From positions 1-13,123 of the forward strand of contig DATDZF010000005.1 in assembly GCA_035288785.1 (NCBI GenBank): 13,123 bases of DNA. Direction: 5' to 3'. The translations under genes and the position numbers were made by a program. Numbering within the stretch: position 1 is the stretch's first letter; every line of letters begins with the position of its first letter. This document shows positions 7,097 to 12,608 of this stretch, piece after piece. Under the pieces are notes generated by a model. That model worked only from the letters and a program-made list of their open reading frames with translations, ran no database searches and was not told the DNA's origin. This DNA is from JACRGC01 sp035288785. GTDB taxonomy: Archaea; Micrarchaeota; Micrarchaeia; Norongarragalinales; SBBD01.

Positions 7097-7360
7097 ATGA
7101 TAGAAGATGAAATTACCCACTGGTTCAAGGATGAGAAGAGCGAGTCCCACAAGAGCACGCTTCGGCTGGAAACCGATCCCCCGACCGTGAATAACACTTA
7201 CCCGAGGGATGGCATCATAACCCTTAGGATGATGAATGGGATTGGCACCATCGGCTTCAAGATGTCACCGGATGAGGCGCTTAGGTTGGGAACCCATTTG
7301 CTGAATTTGGCCAAAGAGCAGCTGCAGAAGAAGCGGATGCTTTGGAACCAACGCGAATGA
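7097..7360 (+). CDS. 87-residue conserved-looking hypothetical protein
   Basis: Start support is good: GGTGAA about 5 nt upstream and a TATA box further up. The protein is charged and hydrophilic. Residues 1-25 are acidic with a Trp (THWFKDEK), a beta-type core follows (GIITLRMMNGIGTIGFKM, about 39-56), then a long helix (SPDEALRLGTHLLNLAKEQL) and a basic tail, KKRMLWNQRE. I do not recognise the family. A near-copy of the tail (KKRMFWNQRE plus stop) is encoded again at about 7469-7498, 139 nt downstream, so the locus has been rearranged. It lies just before the toxin-antitoxin genes, but its own spacing gives no proof of a joint function. Confidence 0.7.
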   Translation: MIEDEITHWFKDEKSESHKSTLRLETDPPTVNNTYPRDGIITLRMMNGIGTIGFKMSPDEALRLGTHLLNLAKEQLQKKRMLWNQRE

Positions 7361-7361
7361 T
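7327..7361 (+). repeat. Imperfect direct repeat, copy 1 (tail of the 87-residue gene)
   Basis: This 35-nt stretch starts GAAGAAGCGGATG and aligns without gaps to 7466-7500 with about six mismatches. It encodes the last codons and stop of the 87-residue protein. Confidence 0.75.
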
Positions 7362-7383
7362 GACAAATAATGGGGTAGAGGCG

Positions 7384-7465
7384 ACCGTGAAGCAAGGCTT
7401 CGCGGTTCAGCAGATGCAAAGTCTGCGTGACACGAGTAGGGGAAATGTGTTCCCCTATAGGTGTC
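7384..7465 (+). ncRNA. Candidate structured RNA element: three consecutive hairpins
   Basis: Three hairpins lie back to back. Hairpin 1 pairs ACCGTGAAGC (7384-7393) with GCTTCGCGGT (7397-7406) over a 3-nt loop, with one G-U. Hairpin 2 pairs GCAGA (7410-7414) with TCTGC (7422-7426). Hairpin 3 has an outer stem GACAC/GTGTC (7429-7433, 7461-7465) and an inner stem AGGGGAA/TTCCCCT (7438-7444, 7450-7456), separated by a GAGT/ATAG internal loop. A box C-like ATGATGA occurs just upstream (about 7357-7363), but I find no matching box D. The reading frame through here looks non-coding. It could be a small RNA, an mRNA leader or a remnant of a mobile element end; I cannot name a family. Confidence 0.45.
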
Positions 7466-7500
7466 GAAGAAGCGGATGTTTTGGAATCAGAGGGAGTGAT
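7466..7500 (+). repeat. Imperfect direct repeat, copy 2 (orphan gene tail)
   Basis: It repeats the end of the 87-residue gene, including an in-frame KKRMFWNQRE and TGA, but no gene body is attached. It also supplies the GGGAGTGAT ribosome binding site of the following small gene. Confidence 0.7.
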
Positions 7501-7503
7501 TTT

Positions 7504-7635
7504 ATGAAGAAAAAGGGCTCGAGAAGAAAAAAGAAAGAGAAACGCGTTCCTACTTGGGAAGAAATGCAGGGTTTCTTGAAGAAAAAGGTCGACCTTAAAG
7601 AACTTGTCAGAGATAGGGAAACACAGTGGCATTGA
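7504..7635 (+). CDS. Truncated VapB-like antitoxin (toxin-binding tail only)
   Basis: This is 43 residues from the ATG at 7504, preceded by GGGAGTGAT. After a very basic start (MKKKGSRRKKKEKR) comes WEEMQGFLKKKVDLKELVR and the end RDRETQWH. The intact VapB downstream has WDELQGILDKRTDPNKLLR in the same place and the identical end RDRETQWH. The AbrB DNA-binding part is missing. The DNA at the stop, CAGTGGCATTGATGG, matches the junction where vapC begins in the intact pair (CAATGGCATTGAAAA), but here the toxin frame stops after six codons. It is therefore most likely a relic of a second vapBC locus that lost its toxin. It may still be expressed and bind VapC, which is inference. The frame is open upstream to 7342, but that part runs through the hairpins and is unlikely to be protein. 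Confidence 0.6.
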   Translation: MKKKGSRRKKKEKRVPTWEEMQGFLKKKVDLKELVRDRETQWH

Positions 7636-7666
7636 TGGGAGGTTGAACCGTTGGCTATGTTATTAT

Positions 7667-7730
7667 CTTACCAAAAGCTATAAAAATACCAAATTTTAGA
7701 ATTATTGGTAAAAAATATGCTTTTGGTAAG
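7667..7730. promoter_or_regulatory. vapBC operator-promoter with four TACCAA half-sites
   Basis: A perfect 12-bp inverted repeat, CTTACCAAAAGC (7667-7678) and GCTTTTGGTAAG (7719-7730), encloses a second pair, TACCAA (7687-7692) and TTGGTA (7705-7710). A TATA box, TATAAAAA (7679-7686), sits between the first two half-sites. Nested symmetric half-sites around a TATA box are what is expected when a VapB-VapC complex represses its own promoter. Confidence 0.75.
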
Positions 7731-7753
7731 GTGATGAAAAGGTGGGAAATATT

Positions 7754-7969
7754 GTGAAAGCAGCAACAATAGATTCGTTCTGGCGAATATTGATACCGAA
7801 ATCCTTCAGGCCTTTGTTCAAAAGCAAAGATGCCCTAGTTTCCTTAAACGATAACGGTACGGGGGTTATCGTGAAGCCCGCAAGAAGCTGGGATGAATTG
7901 CAGGGCATTTTGGATAAAAGAACCGACCCAAACAAACTTTTACGAGATCGTGAGACACAATGGCATTGA
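7754..7969 (+). CDS. vapB: VapB antitoxin, AbrB-type DNA-binding domain
   Basis: This is 71 residues from the GTG at 7754, chosen because AAGGTGGG lies 8 nt upstream and the AbrB homology starts at once; an in-frame GTG at 7742 would add four residues. The N-terminal half is a swapped-hairpin AbrB/MazE domain: ATIDSFWRILIPKSFRPLF, then ALVSLNDNGTGVIVKP, equal to the usual VdskGRi-iPk...gV-i-p pattern. The C-terminal tail (WDELQGILDKR...RDRETQWH) is the part that normally wraps the toxin. Its last codons overlap the start of vapC, a hallmark of vapBC operons. It should neutralise VapC and, with it, bind the operator just upstream. Confidence 0.85.
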   Translation: MKAATIDSFWRILIPKSFRPLFKSKDALVSLNDNGTGVIVKPARSWDELQGILDKRTDPNKLLRDRETQWH

Positions 7970-8343
7970 AAATCTTTGCGGACTCGTGGGCAGTCATAGA
8001 ACTTCTCAGGGGCTCCGAAAAAGCGAAGGAAATTAAGGAGCGCTTTAAATCTGCTGACGAGCTATTGTATTCCCCGCTGATTGCATCGGAAATTTTCTAC
8101 CGGATAAGTGAGGAAAAAGGGGAAAAGGCAGCAATGGAGACTTTGGAGGACCTTAAGTCCAAAATGCGATTTTGCGAACTATCCATAGATGTTGCAGTAG
8201 AGGCCGGAAAAATTCACTTAATCGAAAAACTTCCCTTGATCGATGCGTTCACGCTTGCAATTGCAAGGAAGGAGGGCGCAAGAGTCCTTACCGGCGATCC
8301 GCATTTCCGGAAGGTCAGGGAGGCAATTTATGTTGGCGACTAA
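7960..8343 (+). CDS. vapC: VapC toxin, PIN-domain ribonuclease
   Basis: This is 127 residues, starting at an ATG inside the last codons of vapB. All four acidic positions of the PIN active site are present: D8 in FADSW, E44 in ASEIF, D95 in LPLIDAFTLA and D113 in LTGDPHFR. PIN toxins of this group are Mg-dependent endoribonucleases that typically cut tRNA or rRNA. The length is normal and nothing looks broken, so the toxin should be active when freed from VapB. The gene's stop overlaps by four bases the stop of the convergent gene at 8340-9785. Confidence 0.9.
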   Translation: MALKIFADSWAVIELLRGSEKAKEIKERFKSADELLYSPLIASEIFYRISEEKGEKAAMETLEDLKSKMRFCELSIDVAVEAGKIHLIEKLPLIDAFTLAIARKEGARVLTGDPHFRKVREAIYVGD

Positions 8344-9785
8344 TCCCTCGCCTGTAATTTCCTAACGGTCCCCTTTTCCGCATCAACCTCTATTAAATCG
8401 CCGGTTTTGAGCAATTTCGTAGAGATTTTAGTCCCGACGATGCAGGGCTTCCCCAGTTCCCTTGAAACTATCGCGGCATGGCATGTGAGCCCGCCCTCAT
8501 CGGTCACTATAGCGGCGGCCCTTCGCATCGCAGGCACAAAATCCGGGGTCGTCTGGTTGGTGACAAGGATTTCGCCAAGTTTCAATTCCGCCACATCCTC
8601 CGGCAGCTCTATTATTCGCACCTTTCCTCGTGCCTTTCCCTTGCATGCAATTGTGCCCTTCCATTCCCGAATGGAGGTATTGACCTTTGGAAGAAGGATA
8701 GGCAATAGTTTTTGGAGTTCGCTCCCAATAATCACGACATCCTTGCCTTCATTTTCAAAAATTCCGTAAGTTTTTTTCCTTTCATCAAGGGCCGCCTTTG
8801 ATGGCATTACAATCCCTTCAAACCCCTCGAGGTATTCGGAGCCTGTTAGCCATATCTGGCTGCCGGGCCTTCCAAGAATCGCCGCAGCGGCGCGGTACAT
8901 CGGCCATAGCCCGTAAATGATGATATCCGAGATCTCCGCCGATAGCTGCCTTATGTATGCCAGCTCGCCGGCGGTCTTGAAAACATGGGCAAGATGCGGT
9001 GGCGGGTCTTTGCGTCCAGGCTGCGCCTCACCTTCAAGCTCCTGGACATGATCGATCAATTTTTCCGGAGTGAGCGGCTCTCCCCAGAAATGGTGCGTTC
9101 CTATCCATTCGTATTTTTTAACGTGAGAAATGAGTTCGTCGTAAATGGTGGGTGAGGCTTTCCTTAGCATTTTGAGGGCGTCCCTGGGGCTTTTCATCAT
9201 TGCCCGTTCTGTAAATCCCGCATCTTCCAGCTCATTTGCTATCTTGCGCGTCTTTATCTCGTATTCCATGAGCGGGGTTGGCCTTGGAACGCGCACAAAC
9301 GAGGCGACCGAATGCGGATCGAGGCCCTCCCTTTCCGCGAGCCTTTCCATGAACCTTTCCGTCCCGTAACTGAGGAAGATGGCAACACTCCAGGGTGCGA
9401 TTATTTCGCGCATTGCAGGCACAAAGGTTTCCATCGACCCCTGAACATCGCCCTTCCCGAATTGGTGCATGGCTTTGATGCCTTTCTTCTCGAACCAATT
9501 TATCGTTTTTATGGAATCGAGATATGCTTTCCTGAAAAATGCGAGGTTTTCGGTTTCCAGCGCTTCAATTGCGCGGTTCTCCATTATCGCAACATCCTTT
9601 GCGATGTCGAAATGGTTGTGGTCAAGGAACGCCATCCGGCCATCGATGCCCTCGAAGCCGTATTTATCGAAGGATCTTGTGCGCGGCCACCACGGCCAAA
9701 AGCTCCCTCCCAGCACCGGCTGCACCCATCTGCCGATAAGGCGCAGGTTTGATTTCTTAAGATAGGCGGGATATTTTTTTGCCAT
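8340..9785 (-). CDS. Protein with a C-terminal PEP-utilising enzyme phosphohistidine (swivelling) domain
   Basis: This is 481 residues. The C-terminal 100 or so form a PEP-utiliser mobile domain: GEILVTNQTTPDFVPAM, then TDEGGLTCHAAIVSRELG and KPCIVGT, with the phospho-accepting histidine at H436. PEP synthase and pyruvate phosphate dikinase normally add an ATP-grasp domain in front and a PEP-binding TIM barrel behind; neither is visible here. The first 350 residues are mostly helical with many Trp and His (GGSFWPWWPR, TYGIFENEG) and resemble no part I can name. It may be a phosphotransfer partner, or an enzyme like the rifampicin phosphotransferase group with a diverged partner domain. The ATG at 9785 has an AT-rich TATA candidate 25-40 nt upstream and no strong ribosome binding site, so it may be leaderless. 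Confidence 0.8.
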   Translation of the reverse strand: MAKKYPAYLKKSNLRLIGRWVQPVLGGSFWPWWPRTRSFDKYGFEGIDGRMAFLDHNHFDIAKDVAIMENRAIEALETENLAFFRKAYLDSIKTINWFEKKGIKAMHQFGKGDVQGSMETFVPAMREIIAPWSVAIFLSYGTERFMERLAEREGLDPHSVASFVRVPRPTPLMEYEIKTRKIANELEDAGFTERAMMKSPRDALKMLRKASPTIYDELISHVKKYEWIGTHHFWGEPLTPEKLIDHVQELEGEAQPGRKDPPPHLAHVFKTAGELAYIRQLSAEISDIIIYGLWPMYRAAAAILGRPGSQIWLTGSEYLEGFEGIVMPSKAALDERKKTYGIFENEGKDVVIIGSELQKLLPILLPKVNTSIREWKGTIACKGKARGKVRIIELPEDVAELKLGEILVTNQTTPDFVPAMRRAAAIVTDEGGLTCHAAIVSRELGKPCIVGTKISTKLLKTGDLIEVDAEKGTVRKLQARD

Positions 9786-9805
9786 AGGATGGGTAGCCCT
9801 CGTCG

Positions 9806-9826
9806 ATTTAATAAATTAATTTAAAC
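9806..9826 (-). promoter_or_regulatory. AT-rich core promoter of the swivelling-domain gene
   Basis: The minus strand reads TTTAAATTAATTTATTAAAT here, 21-41 nt before the ATG at 9785. The box position implies a transcript start at or near the start codon and separate expression from the HerA operon upstream. Confidence 0.5.
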
Positions 9827-9865
9827 TAGCCTGATTTGGAGCTCCTTAAGTTGCCCTACCCCTCC

Positions 9866-11422
9866 CTACTGCAGAAACGCATCATTCACATCCGCATCGG
9901 AAATGGCTTCGGCGAGAGATTGCTTCTCCTCGAAATGCTTTGCCAATTCTTCCAACGAATCCCCCTTCGAAAGTTTTTTCGTTTTCCTATTTCTTACTCT
10001 TACGAAAACAGGGTAATTGACCGCTTCCCCGATTATCACTCCCTCGCCGACTCTAAGCGAGCTGATCAGGTTTTGGGTGTCCGCGTCAATTGCCTCCGCG
10101 CTCTCGGCGATGTGCTTCAAATCGTACGGGTTGGTGATTTTCATTATGAGCATGGTGTTCATTTGGGAAAGGGCCGTTGTGGAAAGCTGCACCGGCCGCT
10201 GCGAAATTAAACAAAGGCTCGCGCCGAATTTCCTCCCTTCCCTTGCAACCGTGTTGATTACCCCTTTAGAGATCGCATATTTCTTCTCCGCCTTTTCAGG
10301 CGCGAAATTATGCGCCTCCTCGACGATCATCACATATGGCGGCAGTTCATCCTTCCTCCTAAGGGCGAACATCTTTTCAGAAATATAGGAGACGATTATC
10401 TGCTTTTTTTGCATGTTCACTATGCTGGAAAGATCGAAAACCACAAGGCATCCCGGCTTGATGATTTTTTTTAATTGCGGCGAATCATGTTCGCTTACGA
10501 TTTTCAAATTCCGCAGCTCGAAGAGCCATGAAAGCAGGGCGTCCTTGACGTTTTCCTTCATATCAGAAGCCTGCGCCCTTTGCACGATCTGCTCGAGCCC
10601 AAATGCCTCTGCACCCTCGCGCACCTCCTTTTTCATCATTTCAAGGATGGGCGCCAAATCGCGCATTTGAGTATGGCTTATGCCCGGCAGCAATTTGGAA
10701 ATGAGGCCAGGGCTTAGGTTTTTGGCTGCAATCTGCACTTTGTTTGCATTGATTACGGTGACTTTATCTGCGAATTCAGGATTGTGCTTCTTATCCGAGA
10801 ATGATACGTACTCTCCGTGGGCGTCAAACACAACCGCTGCGAGCCTTCCTTGCTCCTTGCTCCGAAGGAGGAGCTCTTCAATCATGACCGCCGATGTAAT
10901 ACTTTTTCCCGAACCTGATATTCCAAGTATCGCCAGGTGCTTTTGGAATAATTTATTCATGTTCAATTTGACATCCAAATCGTGCACTAGCAATTTTCCA
11001 ATATGGATCCCGCTATCCTCGAATGCGAAGAAATCCTTCAGCAATTTCAAGTCAGCATCATGCACCTTCGCGCCCGGCGCTGCCGGGAAGGATGCACGCC
11101 TAAGGTTGGTGTCGTATGCGCCAAGAACCGCGCACTGCGCAACCGCAAACTCCCATTCCTCTGTTGGGAAATTCTCGCTGAAAGAGGAGTTGATTCCGGC
11201 GCCGGCCTTTTTCCCATTCTTCTCATATTCCGAAACGCTTTCTGCCCTTTCAAAATAGCGGTTGGCGCGCACAATGTCCTGCACGACCCCAAGCAGCGTC
11301 CCCTCCTCGGTTTTAAGCTGCACGAACCGTGCCTTCCTTACAACCGAGGCGTTTGCTATTACGAATGAGAAACGGTTGGTCGTGGGCGAGTCCATCGTCG
11401 AGATTACTGTGCCAAGTTCCAT
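9866..11422 (-). CDS. herA: HerA-type DNA translocase/helicase ATPase
   Basis: This is 518 residues. The N-terminal HAS-barrel is visible (GTVIS at 4-8, then FVQLKTEEGTLLGVVQDIV at about 33-51). The FtsK-HerA P-loop core follows: Walker A GISGSGKS at 167-174, a VVFDAHGEY motif at about 197-205, Walker B VMIVEEAHNF at 364-373, and a sensor/arginine region TVAREGRKFG with LISQRP at about 391-410. HerA forms hexameric rings that move on DNA and, with the nuclease NurA, resect DNA ends for repair with Mre11-Rad50. None of these partners is in the window. The ATG lies 6 nt after the stop of the zinc-ribbon gene, with GTGATC as ribosome binding site, so it is the last gene of a three-gene operon. 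Key residues look intact. Confidence 0.92.
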   Translation of the reverse strand: MELGTVISTMDSPTTNRFSFVIANASVVRKARFVQLKTEEGTLLGVVQDIVRANRYFERAESVSEYEKNGKKAGAGINSSFSENFPTEEWEFAVAQCAVLGAYDTNLRRASFPAAPGAKVHDADLKLLKDFFAFEDSGIHIGKLLVHDLDVKLNMNKLFQKHLAILGISGSGKSITSAVMIEELLLRSKEQGRLAAVVFDAHGEYVSFSDKKHNPEFADKVTVINANKVQIAAKNLSPGLISKLLPGISHTQMRDLAPILEMMKKEVREGAEAFGLEQIVQRAQASDMKENVKDALLSWLFELRNLKIVSEHDSPQLKKIIKPGCLVVFDLSSIVNMQKKQIIVSYISEKMFALRRKDELPPYVMIVEEAHNFAPEKAEKKYAISKGVINTVAREGRKFGASLCLISQRPVQLSTTALSQMNTMLIMKITNPYDLKHIAESAEAIDADTQNLISSLRVGEGVIIGEAVNYPVFVRVRNRKTKKLSKGDSLEELAKHFEEKQSLAEAISDADVNDAFLQ

Positions 11423-11428
11423 GGATGA

Positions 11429-11749
11429 TCACGGGGTTGTGAGCGAGGCGTTCTTGGGGCCTTCGATCACCAATTTTATTTTCTCTCCGATTTTTAATGC
11501 CAGCGCCACTGCGGCTTCCTTCTGGATGCGGATTGCAAACGAGTTCCCGGCCATCATGACCGTCGCCTCAATAGGCCTTGATTTCAGCCGCCTGATTGCG
11601 GAAATCCTGATGGAATCGTCAGGATGGAGGTACTCCTCGCCGCATTTCCCGCATTTCCAGCCCCTGACTCTTATCCCCTCGATCCGGAACCCTGCTGGGG
11701 AAGCGGTTCCGCTGCAATAGCATTTCAAAGAGTCCTTTTCGAGTTTCAT
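11429..11749 (-). CDS. Zinc-ribbon plus AbrB-like (SpoVT) domain protein
   Basis: I chose the ATG at 11749, which has GGTGA 4 nt upstream, over an upstream GTG at 11767 that would overlap the previous gene. It gives 106 residues. Residues 10-36 hold a CYC...CGKC zinc ribbon (C10, C12, C33, C36). Residues about 65-99 read ATVMMAGNSFAIRIQKEAA followed by LKIGEKIKLVIEG, the usual AbrB pattern v.kvGNS.aIriPke....l.iGd.v.v.ie. Zinc-ribbon/YgiT plus DNA-binding arrangements are typical of antitoxins and small transcription regulators. Its place between an unknown gene and herA, with gaps of 4 and 6 nt, makes it part of one operon, and it may regulate that operon; this is inference. Confidence 0.75.
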   Translation of the reverse strand: MKLEKDSLKCYCSGTASPAGFRIEGIRVRGWKCGKCGEEYLHPDDSIRISAIRRLKSRPIEATVMMAGNSFAIRIQKEAAVALALKIGEKIKLVIEGPKNASLTTP

Positions 11750-11753
11750 TTTT

Positions 11754-12029
11754 TCACCAGGAGACACTTTTTAGATGGATGATCAGAAAAACGATTTCCC
11801 CATCCGAATACCTGAAGGATTCTGCAAGCACTATTTTGAAGCGCCTGTTGCCCTTTTGGAAGCACAGTTCAAGGATCCCTTCTTTCCTGCGTTTCCCGCA
11901 TTTATCGGCGGTTTCAAGCCGGCCTGCGACCTCCTGCAGTGATAACCACTCCTGTGCCATTTCCCTGTCCGCGGCGATGGATGGGATGAGCATCCTTCCA
12001 TTCCATTTCGGATGGAGGCCGGTATTCAT
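11754..12029 (-). CDS. 91-residue unknown protein, first gene of the herA operon
   Basis: Start support is strong: AAGGTGAT (12038-12045) lies 8 nt before the ATG at 12029. The stop lies 4 nt before the ATG of the zinc-ribbon gene, and its last codons include that gene's ribosome binding site. The protein has a short N-terminal stretch, a helix with a motif like that of small winged-helix or excisionase proteins (EWLSLQEVAGRLE, about residues 27-39), a basic linker (KCGKRRKEG), then two or three strands (ILELCFQKGNRRFKIVLAE and EIVFLIIHLKSV). I cannot assign a family. It might be a toxin-like partner of the following zinc-ribbon protein or a DNA-binding protein. The opposite-strand frame across the same DNA is Ser/Pro-rich and lacks start signals. 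Confidence 0.65.
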   Translation of the reverse strand: MNTGLHPKWNGRMLIPSIAADREMAQEWLSLQEVAGRLETADKCGKRRKEGILELCFQKGNRRFKIVLAESFRYSDGEIVFLIIHLKSVSW

Positions 12030-12108
12030 TGACTGTAATCACCTTGTGTAATTACTTGAATATAACCCTTCGCTTTACGGCCTCCAAATAAGGCTACGCG
12101 AGCTGCAG

Positions 12109-12120
12109 CTTATAAATAAA
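12109..12120. promoter_or_regulatory. AT-rich TATA candidate upstream of the herA operon
   Basis: The minus strand reads TTTATTTATAAG here. It lies about 80-90 nt before the ATG at 12029; a weaker candidate, GCCTTATTTGG (12082-12092), is closer. Apart from these boxes the gap 12030-12193 shows no gene. Confidence 0.35.
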
Positions 12121-12193
12121 AGCAGGGGTGGCTTCTGGTGAGATTATTTTAGCGGTCGCAGATAAACCTCATTCTGAAAAGCCCTTCGCCTCC

Positions 12194-12412
12194 CTAGTAG
12201 GACACGTTGGCAATCCCAAGCTTGAGTTCCCTTCCTACCGTCGCAATTGGTCTTCGAAGCGATTCCTGCAAATCTACCACGATGCGGGTAAAGCCGGGCC
12301 TGTCGATGCGGAGGGGAATTTTCGCCCTCTCGGCAGCCTCGATGACTTCCTGCAATGTCAAGAGCCGCTCCATTTCCTTAAATGAAACCTTCCTTCCTTC
12401 AATTTCCTCCAT
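12194..12412 (-). CDS. 72-residue unknown protein
   Basis: The ATG at 12412 follows an excellent ribosome binding site, AAGGTGGT (12417-12424), with a 4-nt gap, and a TATA box about 50 nt up (12459-12468). The frame is open further upstream, but that part crosses the promoter and is implausible as protein. The protein has two helices (SFKEMERLLTLQEVIEAAER) and then strands (LRIDRPGFTRIVVDLQ and ATVGRELKLGIANVSY). No family is recognised. The LLTLQEV motif resembles the WLSLQEV motif of the 91-residue protein next door, which could reflect a shared small helix-turn-helix fold or chance. It is separated from that operon by 164 bp. Confidence 0.65.
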   Translation of the reverse strand: MEEIEGRKVSFKEMERLLTLQEVIEAAERAKIPLRIDRPGFTRIVVDLQESLRRPIATVGRELKLGIANVSY

Positions 12413-12458
12413 GTCTACCACCTTATCCCCCAACGGGCAGATTAGGAGGAAAAATCCG

Positions 12459-12468
12459 GTATATATAC
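12459..12468 (-). promoter_or_regulatory. TATA box of the 72-residue gene
   Basis: GTATATATAC is self-complementary. It lies about 50 nt before the ATG at 12412 and leaves room for the ribosome binding site at 12417-12424. Confidence 0.5.
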
Positions 12469-12555
12469 GAACGACCAACGGGTGGCTTCGGGTGGATTCC
12501 ACAATCGTTTGTGCCGTAGCCCGCTGCCCGCCACAATATGCCCGATCCTCGTCCC

Positions 12556-12597
12556 TTGTAGTCACCTAAACCGCCAAATTTAAATATTGTAGTCACC
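12556..12597. promoter_or_regulatory. Promoter with a TATA box between two 11-bp direct repeats
   Basis: TTGTAGTCACC occurs at 12556-12566 and again at 12587-12597, 31 bp apart start to start. Between them is AATTTAAATATT (12577-12588), a TATA box about 21-32 nt before the ATG at 12609, so the mRNA is probably leaderless. The repeats bracket the core promoter as a regulator's binding sites might. Confidence 0.55.
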
Positions 12598-12608
12598 GGT
12601 ATTCCTTC

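Noticed and set aside
7342..7503. N-terminal extension of the antitoxin stub back to 7342
   Set aside because: It reads through three hairpins, overlaps the end of the 87-residue gene, and the ATG at 7504 has its own ribosome binding site.
9312..9752. Plus-strand frame of 146 codons inside the swivelling-domain gene
   Set aside because: It is antisense to conserved coding sequence and resembles no protein.
10680..11258. Plus-strand frame of 192 codons inside herA
   Set aside because: It is antisense to the Walker A region of herA and Ser/Pro-rich; it has no ribosome binding site.
11779..12051. Plus-strand frame opposite the 91-residue gene
   Set aside because: The minus frame has a strong AAGGTGAT site and operon-like spacing; the plus frame is Ser/Pro-rich with no start signals.
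12128..12385. Plus-strand frame of 85 codons from a GTG, opposite the 72-residue gene
   Set aside because: A TATA-like sequence precedes it, but the minus frame has a much better ribosome binding site and a more protein-like composition. The call is not certain.
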